The translations under genes were made by a program, and so were the position numbers. From NCBI GenBank assembly GCA_964019055.1, contig OZ025221.1:9429993-9493992 (forward strand): a stretch of DNA of 64,000 nucleotides, in the 5' to 3' direction. Below the pieces are notes generated by a model. It was not told where the DNA came from and did not search any database. It saw only the letters and a program-made list of their open reading frames with translations. Below, in pieces: positions 1 through 12,375 of this stretch. This stretch comes from Anthopleura xanthogrammica. Its lineage: Eukaryota; Cnidaria; Anthozoa; Actiniaria; Actiniidae. The number at the start of each line of letters is the position of its first letter. Position 1 is the first letter of the stretch.

Positions 1-3000
1 AAAGGGTCTTAAGGGTGATGAAGGACCGAGAGGGGTGACGGGTAATCAGGGAGAACAAGGTCTCAAAGGTTTAAAAGGTGTGAACGGTACTCAAGGACTG
101 CAAGGATCACTAGGGCCACGAGGCCAACAAGGTCCAGAAGGTGCAAAGGGGAATAACGGTGCTACTGGCAAACGAGGACTGAAAGGAGAAACAGGTGACA
201 GAGGACTGCATGGGGACAGAGGTCTGAAAGGTGATAAAGGAAATGTAGGAGAATTGGGAGAAAAAGGAGTTCTTGGAGAAAGAGGTCCAAAAGGAGATAA
301 AGGACAAGAGGGGAAACAAGGAGATCAAGGACAAAGAGGAAACACAGGAGAGAAAGGAGAAAAAGGTAGAAATTGTGTTTAAGTTCTTAAGAAAAAAGAT
401 TTCTTGTATTACTGACTATGGATAATAAAAATTCATCTCTCAGTGATTTTGAACACCCACAACGTACACTACCATGAATACAAGAATTACAGCAACCATA
501 TCCTTTTACTAATAATAATTTGTTCAAAGTATTGAATGGTAAAATCATCACCCCTGGCAAATAGACTAACCGTAAGGCTTCAATATTGCTTTTAGGAAGT
601 ATCGGATTAAGAGGTTTAACTGGATCTAAGGGAATAAAAGGTGGCGTAGGAGCTAGTATCAAAGGAGACAAAGGTGACGTTGGTGTAGATGGAAAACAAG
701 GAAACAGAGGAGACAAAGGCATCAGAGGAGAGACTGGAGCTAAAGGACAAGAGGGTCCAGTAGGTCCTAAAGGAGATCTAGGACCACGAGGTTTAATCGG
801 TGAGAAAGGAAAGCAAGGGTCAAAGGGAGAAAAAGGCGTCAATGGTACTCAAGGAGTGCGGGGCCCTGAAGGGCTACTAGGAATACAAGGTACACAAGGT
901 GCAAAGGGGAATAACGGTTCTATTGGCCCAAGAGGACTGAAAGGAGAAACAGGCGACAGAGGACTGCATGGGGACAGAGGCCTGAAAGGCGATAAAGGAA
1001 ACGTAGGTGATATGGGAAAAAAAGGAGTTGTTGGAGAAAGAGGTCCAAAAGGAGATAAAGGACAAGATGGTAAACAAGGAGACCAGGGACAAAGAGGAAA
1101 CACAGGAGAGAAAGGAGAAAAAGGTAAACCAAAGAAATGTTAAATTGGATTATACAATATCGTGATAGGAGCTATCGAAAAAAAGTAGAACTTGTGTTTG
1201 AGTTGTTAAGAAAAAGATTTCTTATATTACTGACTATGAAAAATAGAAATTCTTCTCTCAGTGATTTTGAACACCACCACCACCACCACCACCACCTTGA
1301 TTACAAGAATTACAGCAACCATATCCTTTTAATAATAATTATTTGTTCAAAGTATTGAATGGTAAAATCATCACCCCTGGCAAATAGACTAATCGTAAGG
1401 CTTCAATATTGCTTTTAGGAAGTATCGGATTAAGAGGTGTAACTGGATCTAAGGGAATAAAAGGTGGCGTAGGAGCTAGTATCAAAGGAGACAAAGGTAA
1501 CGTTGGTGCAGATGGAAAACAAGGAAACAGAGGAGAAAAAGGCATCAGGGGAGAGACTGGAGCTAAAGGACAAGAGGGTCCAGTAGGTCCTAAAGGAGAT
1601 CTAGGACCACGAGGTTTAATCGGTGAGAAAGGAAAGCAAGGGTCAAAGGGAGAAAAAGGCGTCAATGGTACTCAAGGAGTGCGGGGCCCTGAAGGGCTAC
1701 TAGGAATACAAGGTACACAAGGTGCAAAGGGGAATAACGGATCTATTGGCTCAAGAGGACAGAAAGGAGAAACAGGTGACAGAGGACTGCATGGGGACAG
1801 GGGTGTTAAAGGCGATAAAGGAAACTTAGGCGATATGGGAAGAAAAGGAGTTGTCGGAGAAAGAGGTCAAAAAGGAGATAAAGGACAAGAGGGTAAACAA
1901 GGAGATCAAGGACAAAGAGGAAACACAGGAGAGAAAGGAGAAAAAGGTAACGGAAAAAGTTTCTGATTGGAATAGCAAATACAGTAAGACTCTTAATCTG
2001 AGCAAACCATTATTCTCTTTTCAGGAAGCAATGGATTAAAAGGAAACGTTGGATCCAAAGGAATCAAAGGAGAAACTGGACTCAGTATGAAAGGAGAGAA
2101 AGGAATCTCTGGAGCTGATGGAGCTAATGGAATACAAGGTGCCACAGGAGAGAAAGGAATAAAAGGAGAAACAGGACCAAAAGGAAAAGAGGGACCAGTA
2201 GGAGCAAGAGGCGGTGATGGAGCACACGGGTCGAAGGGTAAGCAATACATATACGACACGCAATGATTCAATTAGTTCAGACAAAATTACAGCGCTTCTC
2301 AATCACAAGAGCGAAATTGTACTAATTGCTGTCGCGACGAAGTAGGTTTTGGTGGACGTCAATCAAAGTTTTTCCATAAAATTGTCAAACACAAAGCTTT
2401 CAAAGGCACGTGCCTATTGAGTGTCATGGAAACTCCTTGATTGACGTCCACCAAAACCTACTTTGTCACGACGGCAATTTGTACGATTTCGCGCGTGTGA
2501 TTGGGAAGCGCTGAAAGCAAAGAATGCAGCAATTAAGTCTATACAAGAGACCATGATCTCTTGGTCTAAATAAAACAATCTTTTTTACCTCAAAACTTTA
2601 TAGGAGAAAAAGGTAACCAAGGAGCAAGTGGATCAACAGGTCTACAGGGGCCGCAAGGAATCAAGGGCGAGCAAGGCGAGACCGGAAAGACAGGTTCTAA
2701 AGGGCCCCAAGGAGAGGTGGGACCAAAAGGTTCCTTTGGTCAGAAAGGTGAACAAGGGACCATTGGTCTTATTGGTCCAGAAGGAAAGGGAGATAAAGGA
2801 GAGGTAGGAATGAAAGGAGACAAAGGACCAATCGGAGATCAAGGTCCTCAAGGACCCAGAGGTCAAACAGGGAAAACCGGGAAAATTGGTCCACTGGGGC
2901 CCAAAGGCTATATGGGAGACAAAGGAGACATTGGTCCAAGAGGTCCTTCTGGTAAAAGAGGTGAAATAGGACCTAGAGGTACTAAAGGTGGCAGAGGAGC

Positions 3001-4589
3001 TCAGGGGATTCAAGGAGTTCAAGGTGAAAAAGGATTCAAAGGCAGCATTGGGGAGAAAGGCAATATGGGTATCAAAGGAATGAAAGGTACGTTGGATTTT
3101 CCTGGAATATAGAGTACATACCATTCTCGAGCCCCTGCACAAGTTTTCTATCATCATTCTCGTTTTATGGTCTTCACCAAGAAAAGAATGGTTCTCGGCC
3201 AATCCAAATGCGTTTGTTTTCTAATTGGCTAATACAACAATAATAGAAAGCCGCCAAAAAAGAAACCCATGAACTCAGAAACCAAAAAAAACTGGTTCTG
3301 TTCAGGTGATTTCACCCAGACCTCTTCGTTTCTTTGCGTAAACCAAAACGAACGTGGGCTCGATCTATGAACAAGAATGGGACCACTTAATCTTCAGTCT
3401 ATGCTCTCATTTTTTAGTATCGATAATAATAATAATAATAATAATAATGATCTTTAATGAGGTAGCCAACGTCACGAAGTGATTTACAGAAGGGTCCTCA
3501 GTAAAAGAATGGATAAATATAAATTAAAAATGTATATATAAAATGTCATATAATTTAAAGTATAATATATATGAAAGTTAATAGAGTGGTTTCCATGAAC
3601 CCAAGAATCGAAATATACCATTGAATTAATGATCTTTGCTACTTTGTAGGGGAGCACGGAGACATGGGTCCAAGAGGAATGAAAGGGAGCCGAGGAATAC
3701 AAGGATCAAGAGGCACTATAGGACCAGCAGGTGAACATGGCGAACCCGGAGAGCGTGGCCTCAAGGGCATAAAAGGTATGCAGAAATCAAAAATGTTCCA
3801 TTTTCTCTCTCCCTTAGCTCTTCCTTGGGCCGTCTTCTGTCGCTTGAGCCATCACATCCACCAACTAGGATTTCGAATCAGTTCAAATGCAAGGTCGGGG
3901 TGTTCAGTGCTCTCTTCTCCTTTATTGTCAGGGTTCTGAGGTTTAACTTTTCTGACTCAGCACCAAAGACTTTCTTGGCTCGACCCCCTTGATATGATCT
4001 TCAAGGTTTCCACCAGTTAAATTTTTGTCTGTCCAAAAAACAAAAACAAAAAAAAACAGGACGACGAACTACAACTAAGTCACACGTGACATGACGTTGA
4101 GGATCCTTAAAGTCATTTCAGGCTGGGCTTAAATTAATGCTTAGTTCGTTGATTTTATTTTACTATACAGGAGCCAGAGGTTCGACAGGTGAGACAGGGA
4201 AACGCGGTCCTACAGGACCAAAAGGAGACAAAGGAAAGACCGGGAATTCTTTTACTGTTGAAACAGTCAAAGAGGTAACCGCAAGTACCCCGCAGCCGAC
4301 TGGTCAAGTGAAACCAGAGCTAGAAATCTGCATAGACGTAGAGATCCTCTTCGGTGAAGCTCCTGCAGACAACTGCACATTAAATAGCACATTAGTTAAA
4401 AAATCATTAGCAAAGCAACTTTTTGCAGACGAAGAACACATCCAGCAACTAAAAATGAATATTAGATCTGACCAAGGCAAACGAATGCTGGTTGTGACAT
4501 TCCGCACCACACGACCAGTACAAAAGAGAATAAAGACCAAAGAAACCAACAACGACAAGATAAAGCTACCACTGGGAAGCTGTAACTAA
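1..4589 (+). CDS. Collagen-like gene A, 3' part (5' end outside window)
   Basis: Seven exons read in one frame: 1-365, 596-1123, 1419-1946, 2025-2237, 2604-3086, 3650-3775 and 4171-4589 (stop). Every intron is GT-AG in phase 1, splitting the first base of a Gly codon, so exons start (G)GN and end AAA G. The first six exons are almost pure Gly-X-Y rich in Lys, Glu, Gln and Arg. The last exon leaves the triple helix after about 25 residues and encodes a C-terminal domain with three cysteines (in [15 protein letters not shown] and the final SCN). The gene is nearly identical to gene B, so the missing 5' part probably encodes a cytoplasmic tail, membrane span and furin site. Exons two and three are tandem copies of each other. 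I see no frameshift or stop. The collagen assignment is firm; the role (secreted or shed matrix trimer) is inferred. Confidence 0.85.
596..1946 (+). repeat. Tandem exon+intron duplication inside gene A
   Basis: Two 528-bp exons (596-1123 and 1419-1946) are near copies, and the introns in front of them are also near copies. The intron in front of the second exon has gained a short CAC run (about 1273-1297). Gene B carries the same pair (8659-9186 and 9473-10000) with its own CAC run at 9338-9350. The repeat unit is therefore exon plus intron, about 815-825 bp, and the duplication is older than or coincident with the A/B split. Confidence 0.85.
2290..2514. mobile_element. Foldback (MITE-like) element in gene A intron
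   Basis: The arms (about 2290-2377 and 2428-2514) are imperfect inverted copies of roughly 88 bp, starting CAGCGCTTCTCAATCACA and ending TGTGATTGGGAAGCGCTG. The short centre contains GGCACGTGCC. The matching intron of gene B (10283-10592) lacks it: ACAAAATT is followed directly by AAGCAAAGGATGCAGCAATTA. No transposase is present, so this is a non-autonomous element. The superfamily cannot be named from this copy. Confidence 0.8.
3427..3450. repeat. (AAT)n microsatellite in gene A intron 5
   Basis: About eight AAT units followed by AT-rich sequence. The corresponding gene B intron (11076-11418) lacks this stretch and is about 220 bp shorter. Confidence 0.8.
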
Positions 4590-6341
4590 GACTTAGGATG
4601 GCTAACGACTACAATGGGATTTAATCACATGGCGGCCATGTACATCTACCAATAAGAGCAAAAACCTTTATTTGGAACGTTCTGAAACACCTCAAAACGA
4701 GGCCAAGGGGACCCAAGGGAATGAAAACCAATGGTTTCAACCAATACGGTCGTCATTTTCAGATCCCCCCAGATCCTCTCTCTCGACAGTCAGTGAGACT
4801 GATGAGAGGTCTGGTAACTAACATTAGCGAATATAATATAATCTTACTTTATAGGGCCGTCTTATGGTATGTATGATATTTGTATCTGGGAAATTCATGG
4901 TAGTCTAAGCTTTATCAATGAATATGAGACCGAGAAATTGAATCACAATCTTTCCAGGTTTTCATAGTTTGAAAATATGCTCTCAAAAAAAATTCTACAT
5001 GCAGAAGCTGTTAGGAGTTAGCTTTTAATAGTTAGGAAACACTGGTGATAAAATCTGTGTAAATCGTGTTTTTGGTTCGTGTTTGAGCCGCTTGAAAATT
5101 TGCCTTGTTATTCCTATGTATTTATTGTGGTAAGGTGTGCAACTGCGCCTTCAAAATTCTCGTATAAATTTACTTTAATTTGATGTTTTAGTTGAAGTTA
5201 TATGTCCACGCTATGCCAATAAGAATAACCTTTTCTAAGTTCGAAAAGCGAACCGTGGCTTTGCGCGCTTATCCGTCGACACTTAAAAATTCCCCCTCCT
5301 CCCAAAAAATAACCAAAGACAAAAATTACACTTTGCAATTTCTTTCCTCGATTCGAAAAACAAAATAAAAGGTCAAATTTCGTTTGATGTCTGTATATAT
5401 CACATTTTCTTGAAATTTATTGCGAGCTCGACCACATAGCCTCACCTTCATGTACGCTCATTTAGAATACTGCTGAGACTCTATATTTCTATTTGCTTCC
5501 CAAGCTCCCACGTCCAAATAGCCTGGTTACACAGGCTATGATAGTTAAGTTTAAAAGGTTAGAAACAATGCTTTGCTGGCGATAGTGAAAGAAACCAAAA
5601 CGCAAGAAGGTACTTATTTATCAAGGATGGCTTGGGTTCACTGGCCACACAAGAACAAAAGCCTCCTGTGCTGAACATGTTTCTTTCGGTTCTTCCGGGT
5701 GAAATGGTTGATGGTATGGTAAATCTTTATTTAAACACGGTTAAAAGAAAAGACTACAGGAGATCACATGAACAATGCATAACAAGCCAGAACAAGTGGC
5801 AAGAGGTTAAATGGACTGCTGGTCGTGTGACAACTGAATACACGGTATTTCAGGTCATGTCTTCTGGATAATTCAGAAACAGAGTGGCCAGCTCTTTTTA
5901 TTCTTGGTGAATTTGCATTCCATTGTCTATTAAGGAAATTCCTGATAGAGGCATTGAATATGCGCTCATGTATGTCTTCATAATGTCATTCTTTCCAGTC
6001 TATTTATATTTTTTTTCGGCTTTCTTTTTTCTTCCCTTCTAGATTTGTTCCTTATTTTTCCTATTATTTTTTATATTTTCATTTTCTTTCGCATCGTTTT
6101 GCTTCCTTTACTTTCCTTTCTATTTTTTAATCCAAGTTATTTTGATAACCCTTATATCTTTCGCAATAATAGAACAAATGTCAGATATCCTGGCGAGAGG
6201 CAAAGGTTCTACAAGTAAAGGCAGAACTCCAGCAAATCTTTTGACATGCGCAAATTATTGAGCTTAAGACTAGCTAGTCATAACAACTTAACTTAAACAA
6301 ACAGAACCACATAACTCTCCAATAATCATTTCTACACAAGA
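4590..6341. other. Intergenic region between collagen genes A and B
   Basis: Positions 4600-5590 match the region after gene B (12390-13390) with scattered differences, so it is duplicated 3' flank. The match ends at about 5590, exactly where gene C's promoter-proximal sequence would begin. From 5591 to 6341 the sequence is unrelated to the B/C interval. It includes a 79-codon open frame at 5632-5871 that I do not recognise and that has no support as a gene. No polyadenylation signal as good as gene B's AATAAA is seen; the equivalent site reads TATAAA. Confidence 0.6.
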
Positions 6342-9300
6342 ATGGCCACGCACGAAATGTTGAACGAAAACAGGTCTTCGGAAGCTACGAGTCCCTCTGA
6401 GCCATCCGTTAGAAGACCTCAAGTTTCATATAACAAGCCATCCTTGGTACTCGCAAGCGTAGCGTTATTGGGCTGTTTGGCGTTGCTTATCAGGCTCGAA
6501 ACTGTCCAGAAAAACAATGGTTTACATTTTGAGAAACTGGAAAAGGATCTCCAGGACCTTTGGTGGCAAAAGCTCGACAAAGGTACTGAAAACTGTTTTT
6601 TTTTTTGGTGTTCAATTCAAGAATAGGTCAGTTCTCAAGGTCCTTTGCTAAGTTAACGGTTAATAGCGACTATTTACTGGGTTTATCTAAGTAAAAAATA
6701 GTTCAGATATGTAGGTGAAGGTTGATAAAGTTCAGTACAAATCAATGATGAAGTTTCCAGGTGTATGGACTTCAAATACCTACGCTGCAACCCTCTAAAT
6801 TTATTCCGAATACCTTAAAATGATAGGCATTGAAGTGTAGATCAAAAAACAATCTTCAAAGGTGTTGTGATTTTCACCAGAAAAAATATTATTTAAACAG
6901 AATATAGACGTTAATTAACCCATTAATTTATTCAAGTAAAAAGGTAAATAAGTGCATCCCAGATAAACAGGAGATTTTACCCATATTTGCGAAATAAACG
7001 CTGTTATACGCCTGTATACACATTTATCTGAAAGAACGGAACGGAAGCCTGACATTGTACTTCCTTGATTACATTTTATTCATGCTGATGCGCATTTTCG
7101 TGTAACTTAACTCATGTTTCTTATATTCGACACTCAACGGAATATTCGGATGTGTGTAGAAGATTTGTTGTAAGACCTCCTATTGCGCTACATGCCTCGG
7201 GGTCTCAGCCACTTAGTAAACTCAAATTAGAAATCAACATGTAGACCAACAAAACGTAAAGAGAAAAGTGAGAAAAATTAATTCAGAATAATTATAAAAA
7301 ACGGTTTGAATATAAAGCAAACCCTGAATGTTTATTTTTCTTCATCAAGATCAACCACTTATATTTTCTTTTCTTTTATTACATGCCTGTCTTTTCAAAT
7401 TCTTTTCCATTCCAGAAATATTTTTTTAATAATGAAATGCACATCTTTTCCCCCCAGATGATTTGTTGCACCATGTGAAGAAACTTGTTCGCTCTAAACG
7501 TAACGCCGAGGCCTTCTTGAAACTGACATCAATCAAAACCGAGGAAACTAATTGCAAGAATCCATGTCCAAAAGGTCCCCAAGGACAAAAAGGAACGGTT
7601 GGACACATGGGCCCAAGAGGACCGAGGGGTATAGGAGATCCTGGACCTGTGGGTGTACCTGGAATATTAGGAAGAGCAGGACCACGTGGGAATCGAGGTG
7701 AAAAGGGCTTCCAAGGAGAATCTGGAAAGGTTGGACCCAGAGGACTAACAGGACAACGAGGAATCGTTGGGGAGACAGGAGCGAAGGGAGATAAAGGCGA
7801 AACTGGAACTGTTGGAGATGTGGGGGGTAGAGGGCCAAATGGAAAAACTGGACCAAAAGGTTTGAATGAAATTTGATTCTTGGGTAGATAGCAGCTAATA
7901 TTTAAAAGAACATAACTTAAATTAGTGTTTTCTGATGTATAGGAGAGACGGGTCCCAAAGGCAATACAGGAGAAATAGGAATCAAAGGCGAGAAGGGACA
8001 AATAGGACCAAAAGGACAACAAGGACTGACCGGCCAGCAAGGAAATGTAGGCAATACTGGAGAAAAAGGTCTTAAGGGTGATGAAGGACCGAGAGGGGTG
8101 AAGGGTAATCAGGGAGAACAAGGTCTCAAAGGTTTAAAAGGTTTAAACGGTACTCAAGGACTGCAAGGATCACTAGGGCCACGAGGCCAACAAGGTCCAG
8201 AAGGTGCAAAGGGGAATAACGGTTCTACTGGCAAACGAGGACTGAAGGGAGAAACAGGTGACAGAGGACTGCATGGGGACAGAGGTCTGAAAGGTGATAA
8301 AGGAAATGTAGGAAACATAGGAAGAAAAGGAACTGTTGGAGAAAGAGGTCTAAAAGGAGATAAAGGACAAGAGGGGAAACAAGGAGATCAAGGACAAAGA
8401 GGAAACACAGGAGAGAAAGGAGAAAAAGGTAGAAATTGTGTTTAAGTTCTTAAGAAAAAAGATTTCTTGTATTACTGACTATGGATAATAAAAATTCATC
8501 TCTCAGTGATTTTGAACACCCACAACGTACACTACCATGAACACAAGAAGTACAGCAAACATATCCTTTTACTAACAATTATTTGTTCAAAGTATTGAAT
8601 GGTAAAATCATTACCCCTGGCAAATACACTAACCGTAAGGCTTCAATATTGCTTTTAGGAAGTATCGGATTAAGAGGTTTAACTGGTTCTAAGGGAATAA
8701 AAGGTGGCGTAGGAGCTAGTATCAAAGGAGACAAAGGTGACGTTGGTGTAGATGGTCAACAAGGAAACAGAGGAGAAAAAGGCATCAGGGGAGAGACTGG
8801 AGCTAAAGGACAAGAGGGTCCAGTAGGTTCTAAAGGAGATCTAGGACCACGAGGTTTAATCGGTGAGAAAGGAAAGCAAGGGTCAAAGGGAGAAAAAGGT
8901 TCCAACGGCATCCAAGGACCACCTGGTCTCGAAGGACTACGAGGACTACAAGGTACACAAGGTGCAAAGGGGAATAATGGTTCTATTGGCCCAAGAGGAC
9001 AGAAAGGAGAAACAGGTGACAGAGGACTGCATGGGGACAGAGGCCTGAAAGGCGATAAAGGGAATGTAGGAGACATAGGAAGAAAAGGAGCTATTGGAGA
9101 AAGAGGTCCAAAAGGAGATAAAGGACAAGAGGGTAAACAAGGAGATCGAGGACAAAGAGGAAACACAGGAGAGAAAGGAGAAAAAGGTAAACCAAAGAAA
9201 TGTTAAATTGGATTATACAATATCGAGATAGGTGCTATCGAAAAAAGGTAGACCTTGTATTTGAGTTGTTAAGAAAAAGATTTCTTATATTACTGACTAT

Positions 9301-12300
9301 GGATAATAAAAATTCTTCTCTAAGTGATTTTGAACACCACCACCACCACCATGAGTACAAGAATTACAGCAACCATATCCTTTTACTAATAATAATTTGT
9401 TCAAAGTATTGAATTGTAAAATCATTACCCCTGGCAAATAGACTAATCGTAAGGCTTCAATTTTGGTTTTAGGAAGTATCGGATTAAGAGGTTTAACTGG
9501 ATCTAAGGGAATAAAAGGAGACGTAGGAGCTAGTATCAAAGGAGACAAAGGTGACGTTGGTGTAGATGGAAAACAAGGAAACAGAGGAGAGAAAGGCATC
9601 AGGGGAGAGACTGGAGCTAAAGGACAAGAGGGTCCAGTAGGTTCTAAAGGAGATCTAGGGCCACGGGGGTTAGGGGGTGAGAAAGGAAAGCAAGGGTCAA
9701 AAGGTGAAAAAGGCGCCAATGGTACTCGTGGAGTGCAGGGGCTTGATGGGCCACTAGGAATACAAGGCCCACAAGGTACAAAAGGGAATAACGGTTCTAT
9801 TGGCCCAAGAGGACTGAAAGGAGAAACAGGTGACAGAGGACTGCATGGGGACAGAGGTGTGAAAGGCGATAAAGGAAACGGAGGTGATATGGGAGAAAAA
9901 GGAGATGTCGGAGAAAGAGGTCAAAAAGGAGATAAAGGACAAGAGGGTAAACAAGGAGACCAGGGGCAAAGAGGAAACACAGGAGAGAAAGGAGAAAAAG
10001 GTAAGCGGAAAACGTTTTTGATTGAAGTAGCAAATGCAGTAAGACTTTTAATCAGAGAAAACTATTATTCATTTACAGGAAGCGATGGATTAAAAGGAAA
10101 ATTGGGACCCAAAGGAACTAAAGGAGACATCGGAATCAGTATTAAAGGAGAGAAAGGAACCCCTGGAGCTGATGGAGTACCAGGTGCCACAGGAGAGAAA
10201 GGAATAAAAGGAGAAACAGGACCAAAAGGACAAGAGGGACCAGTAGGACCAAGAGGCGGTGATGGAAAACACGGGTCAAAGGGTAAGCAATACGTATACG
10301 ACACAATTTTAGTTGAGACAAAATTAAGCAAAGGATGCAGCAATTATAGTGCGACGCGCCTAATCGTGGCCACCCAATTAAATATTGTACGAGTATTTTC
10401 ACAAGTACGACGAGGATTTGTACATTTTCACGTGAGGTCAAAGTCGTGTAAGCAAAGATTATATTTATATTTGCGACAGAAAAAAAACCATGCCAAGTGG
10501 AAATAATTGAGCGAGTTTAAAAATTGATTGGGCGGGCCACGGATAGGGGAGTCGCACTGTAAGTCTACAATTACTACATTAAAACTTCATAGGAGAAAAA
10601 GGAAACCAAGGAGCAAGTGGATCAACGGGTCTACAAGGGCCGCAAGGAATCAAGGGCGAGCAAGGCGAGACCGGAAAGACAGGTTCCAAAGGGCCCCAAG
10701 GAGAGGTAGGACCAAAAGGTTCCTCTGGTCAACAAGGCGAACAAGGCGACATTGGTCCCATTGGTCCAGAAGGAAAGGGAGATAAAGGAGAAGTAGGAAT
10801 GAAAGGAGACAAAGGACCAATCGGAGATCAAGGTCCTCAAGGACCCAGAGGCCAAACAGGGAAAACCGGGAAAATTGGTCCTCTGGGGCCCAAAGGTTAT
10901 ATGGGAGACAAAGGAGGCATTGGTCCAAGAGGTCCTGCTGGTGAAAGAGGTGAAATAGGACCTAGAGGTACTAAAGGTGGTAGAGGAGTTCAGGGGATTC
11001 AAGGAGTTCGAGGCGAGCAAGGAGTAACAGGAAGCATAGGGGAGAAAGGAAATATGGGTATCAAAGGAATGAAAGGTACGTTGAATCGTTCTGGAATATC
11101 AGGGTACATATCATTCTCGTTCAGATACTGCGTTCTTTATGGTATTCACTAAGAAATGAATGGCTCTCGGCCAATCCAAATGCCCTTTTTTCTAATAGAA
11201 CAAATGAATAGAAAGCCTCTAAAAAACCCACTTAGGAACCAGTAAAAAAACTGGTTCTCAGTGTTCAGGTGATTTCACCAAGACTTCTTCGTTTATTTGC
11301 ATAGACCAAAAGTAACGTGGGCTCAATCTAGGAACAAGAATTGGAGCACATGATCTTCAGTCTAAGCACTCATTCTTTAGTATCGGTTGTGATATATTAA
11401 TGGTTATTGATTTTGTAGGGGAGCACGGAGACATGGGTCCTAGAGGAATGAAAGGGAGCCGAGGAATACAAGGATCAAGAGGCACTATAGGGCCAGCAGG
11501 TGAACATGGCGAACCCGGAGAGCGCGGCCTTAAGGGCATGAAAGGTATGCAGAAATCAAAAATGTTACATTTTATCTCTCCCTTAGCTCTTCCTTGGGCC
11601 GTCTTCTATCGCTTGAGCCATCACATCCACAAACTAAGATTTGCACTCAAATGCAAGATCAGGATGTTGCCCTCTTCTCCTATACTGCTGGTTCATTAAT
11701 TCCCAAGTATGGAAAAACAAAAGACACAGTGGCCATGTTGGTTGGTAAACAAGAGACTGATTACAAATCTTTTGTAAAGTTCAACCAAGATGGCGGCAAT
11801 GACGTCATGTAAAAACTAGCAATTGTCAGGGTTCTGAGGTTGAAGTTTTGGGCCACAAAACCCCGTAACGTAACATGACGTAGAGGATACTAAAAGTTGT
11901 TTCAGGTTGGGCTTAAATTAATGCTTAGTTTGTTGATTTATTCTTTTACTATACAGGAGCCAGAGGTTCGATAGGTGAGACAGGGAAATACGGTCCTACA
12001 GGACCAAAGGGAGACAAAGGAGACACCGGGACTACTGTTATTGTAGAAAAAGAGGCAAGTACAACGACCCCAGGAACTCAAGTAGGGCCATTTACAACAC
12101 CAACTCCAGAAATCTGCATAGACGTAGAGATCATCTTCAGTGAAGCTCCTGCAGACAACTGCACATTAAATAGCACATTGGTTAAAAAATCAATAGCAAA
12201 GGAACTTGGTGCTAACGAAGAACACATCCAGCGACTAAAAATGAATATCAGATCTGACCAAGGCAAACGAATGCTGGTTGTGACATTCCGCACGACACGA

Positions 12301-12375
12301 CCAGTACAAGCGAAAATAAACAACGAAGCAAAATCCATTAAAAAGATAAAGCTACCACTGGGAAGCTGTAATTAA
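6342..12375 (+). CDS. Type II transmembrane collagen B, furin-site stalk, novel C-terminal domain
   Basis: Nine exons: 6342-6582, 7458-7859, 7943-8428, 8659-9186, 9473-10000, 10079-10282, 10593-11075, 11419-11544, 11957-12375; 1138 residues. Residues 1-33 are Ser/Pro/Glu-rich and hydrophilic with no signal peptide. About 34-50 is a single hydrophobic span ending in LLIRLETVQ. Then comes an acidic/basic amphipathic stalk ([15 protein letters not shown]), RSKR at 92-95, and C113-x3-C117 directly before the Gly-X-Y domain (about 119-1024). The last 90 residues form a three-cysteine domain shared with genes A, C and D. The layout is that of membrane collagens of the XIII/XXIII/XXV type and ectodysplasin, whose ectodomains are released by furin-like proteases. 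Shedding is therefore expected here but not shown. The start is the first ATG of the membrane exon. AATAAA occurs at about 12964. Confidence 0.88.
8659..10000 (+). repeat. Tandem exon+intron duplication inside gene B
   Basis: Exons 8659-9186 and 9473-10000 are near-identical 528-bp copies with near-identical upstream introns, matching the pair in gene A. Gene C has a single such exon (15774-16301), so the pair arose in the A/B lineage. Confidence 0.85.

Noticed and set aside
387..842. Long proline-rich open frames on the - strand across collagen exons (also 849-1103, 7426-8121, 9297-9719, 15098-15442, 22869-23114)
   Set aside because: They are antisense shadows of Gly-X-Y codons (GGN read backwards gives NCC, Pro/Ser). 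No independent start, splice or composition signal supports them.
5632..5871. 79-codon open frame between collagen genes A and B as a gene
   Set aside because: No recognised similarity, splice partner or conservation can be seen, and length is within chance expectation for AT-rich non-coding DNA.
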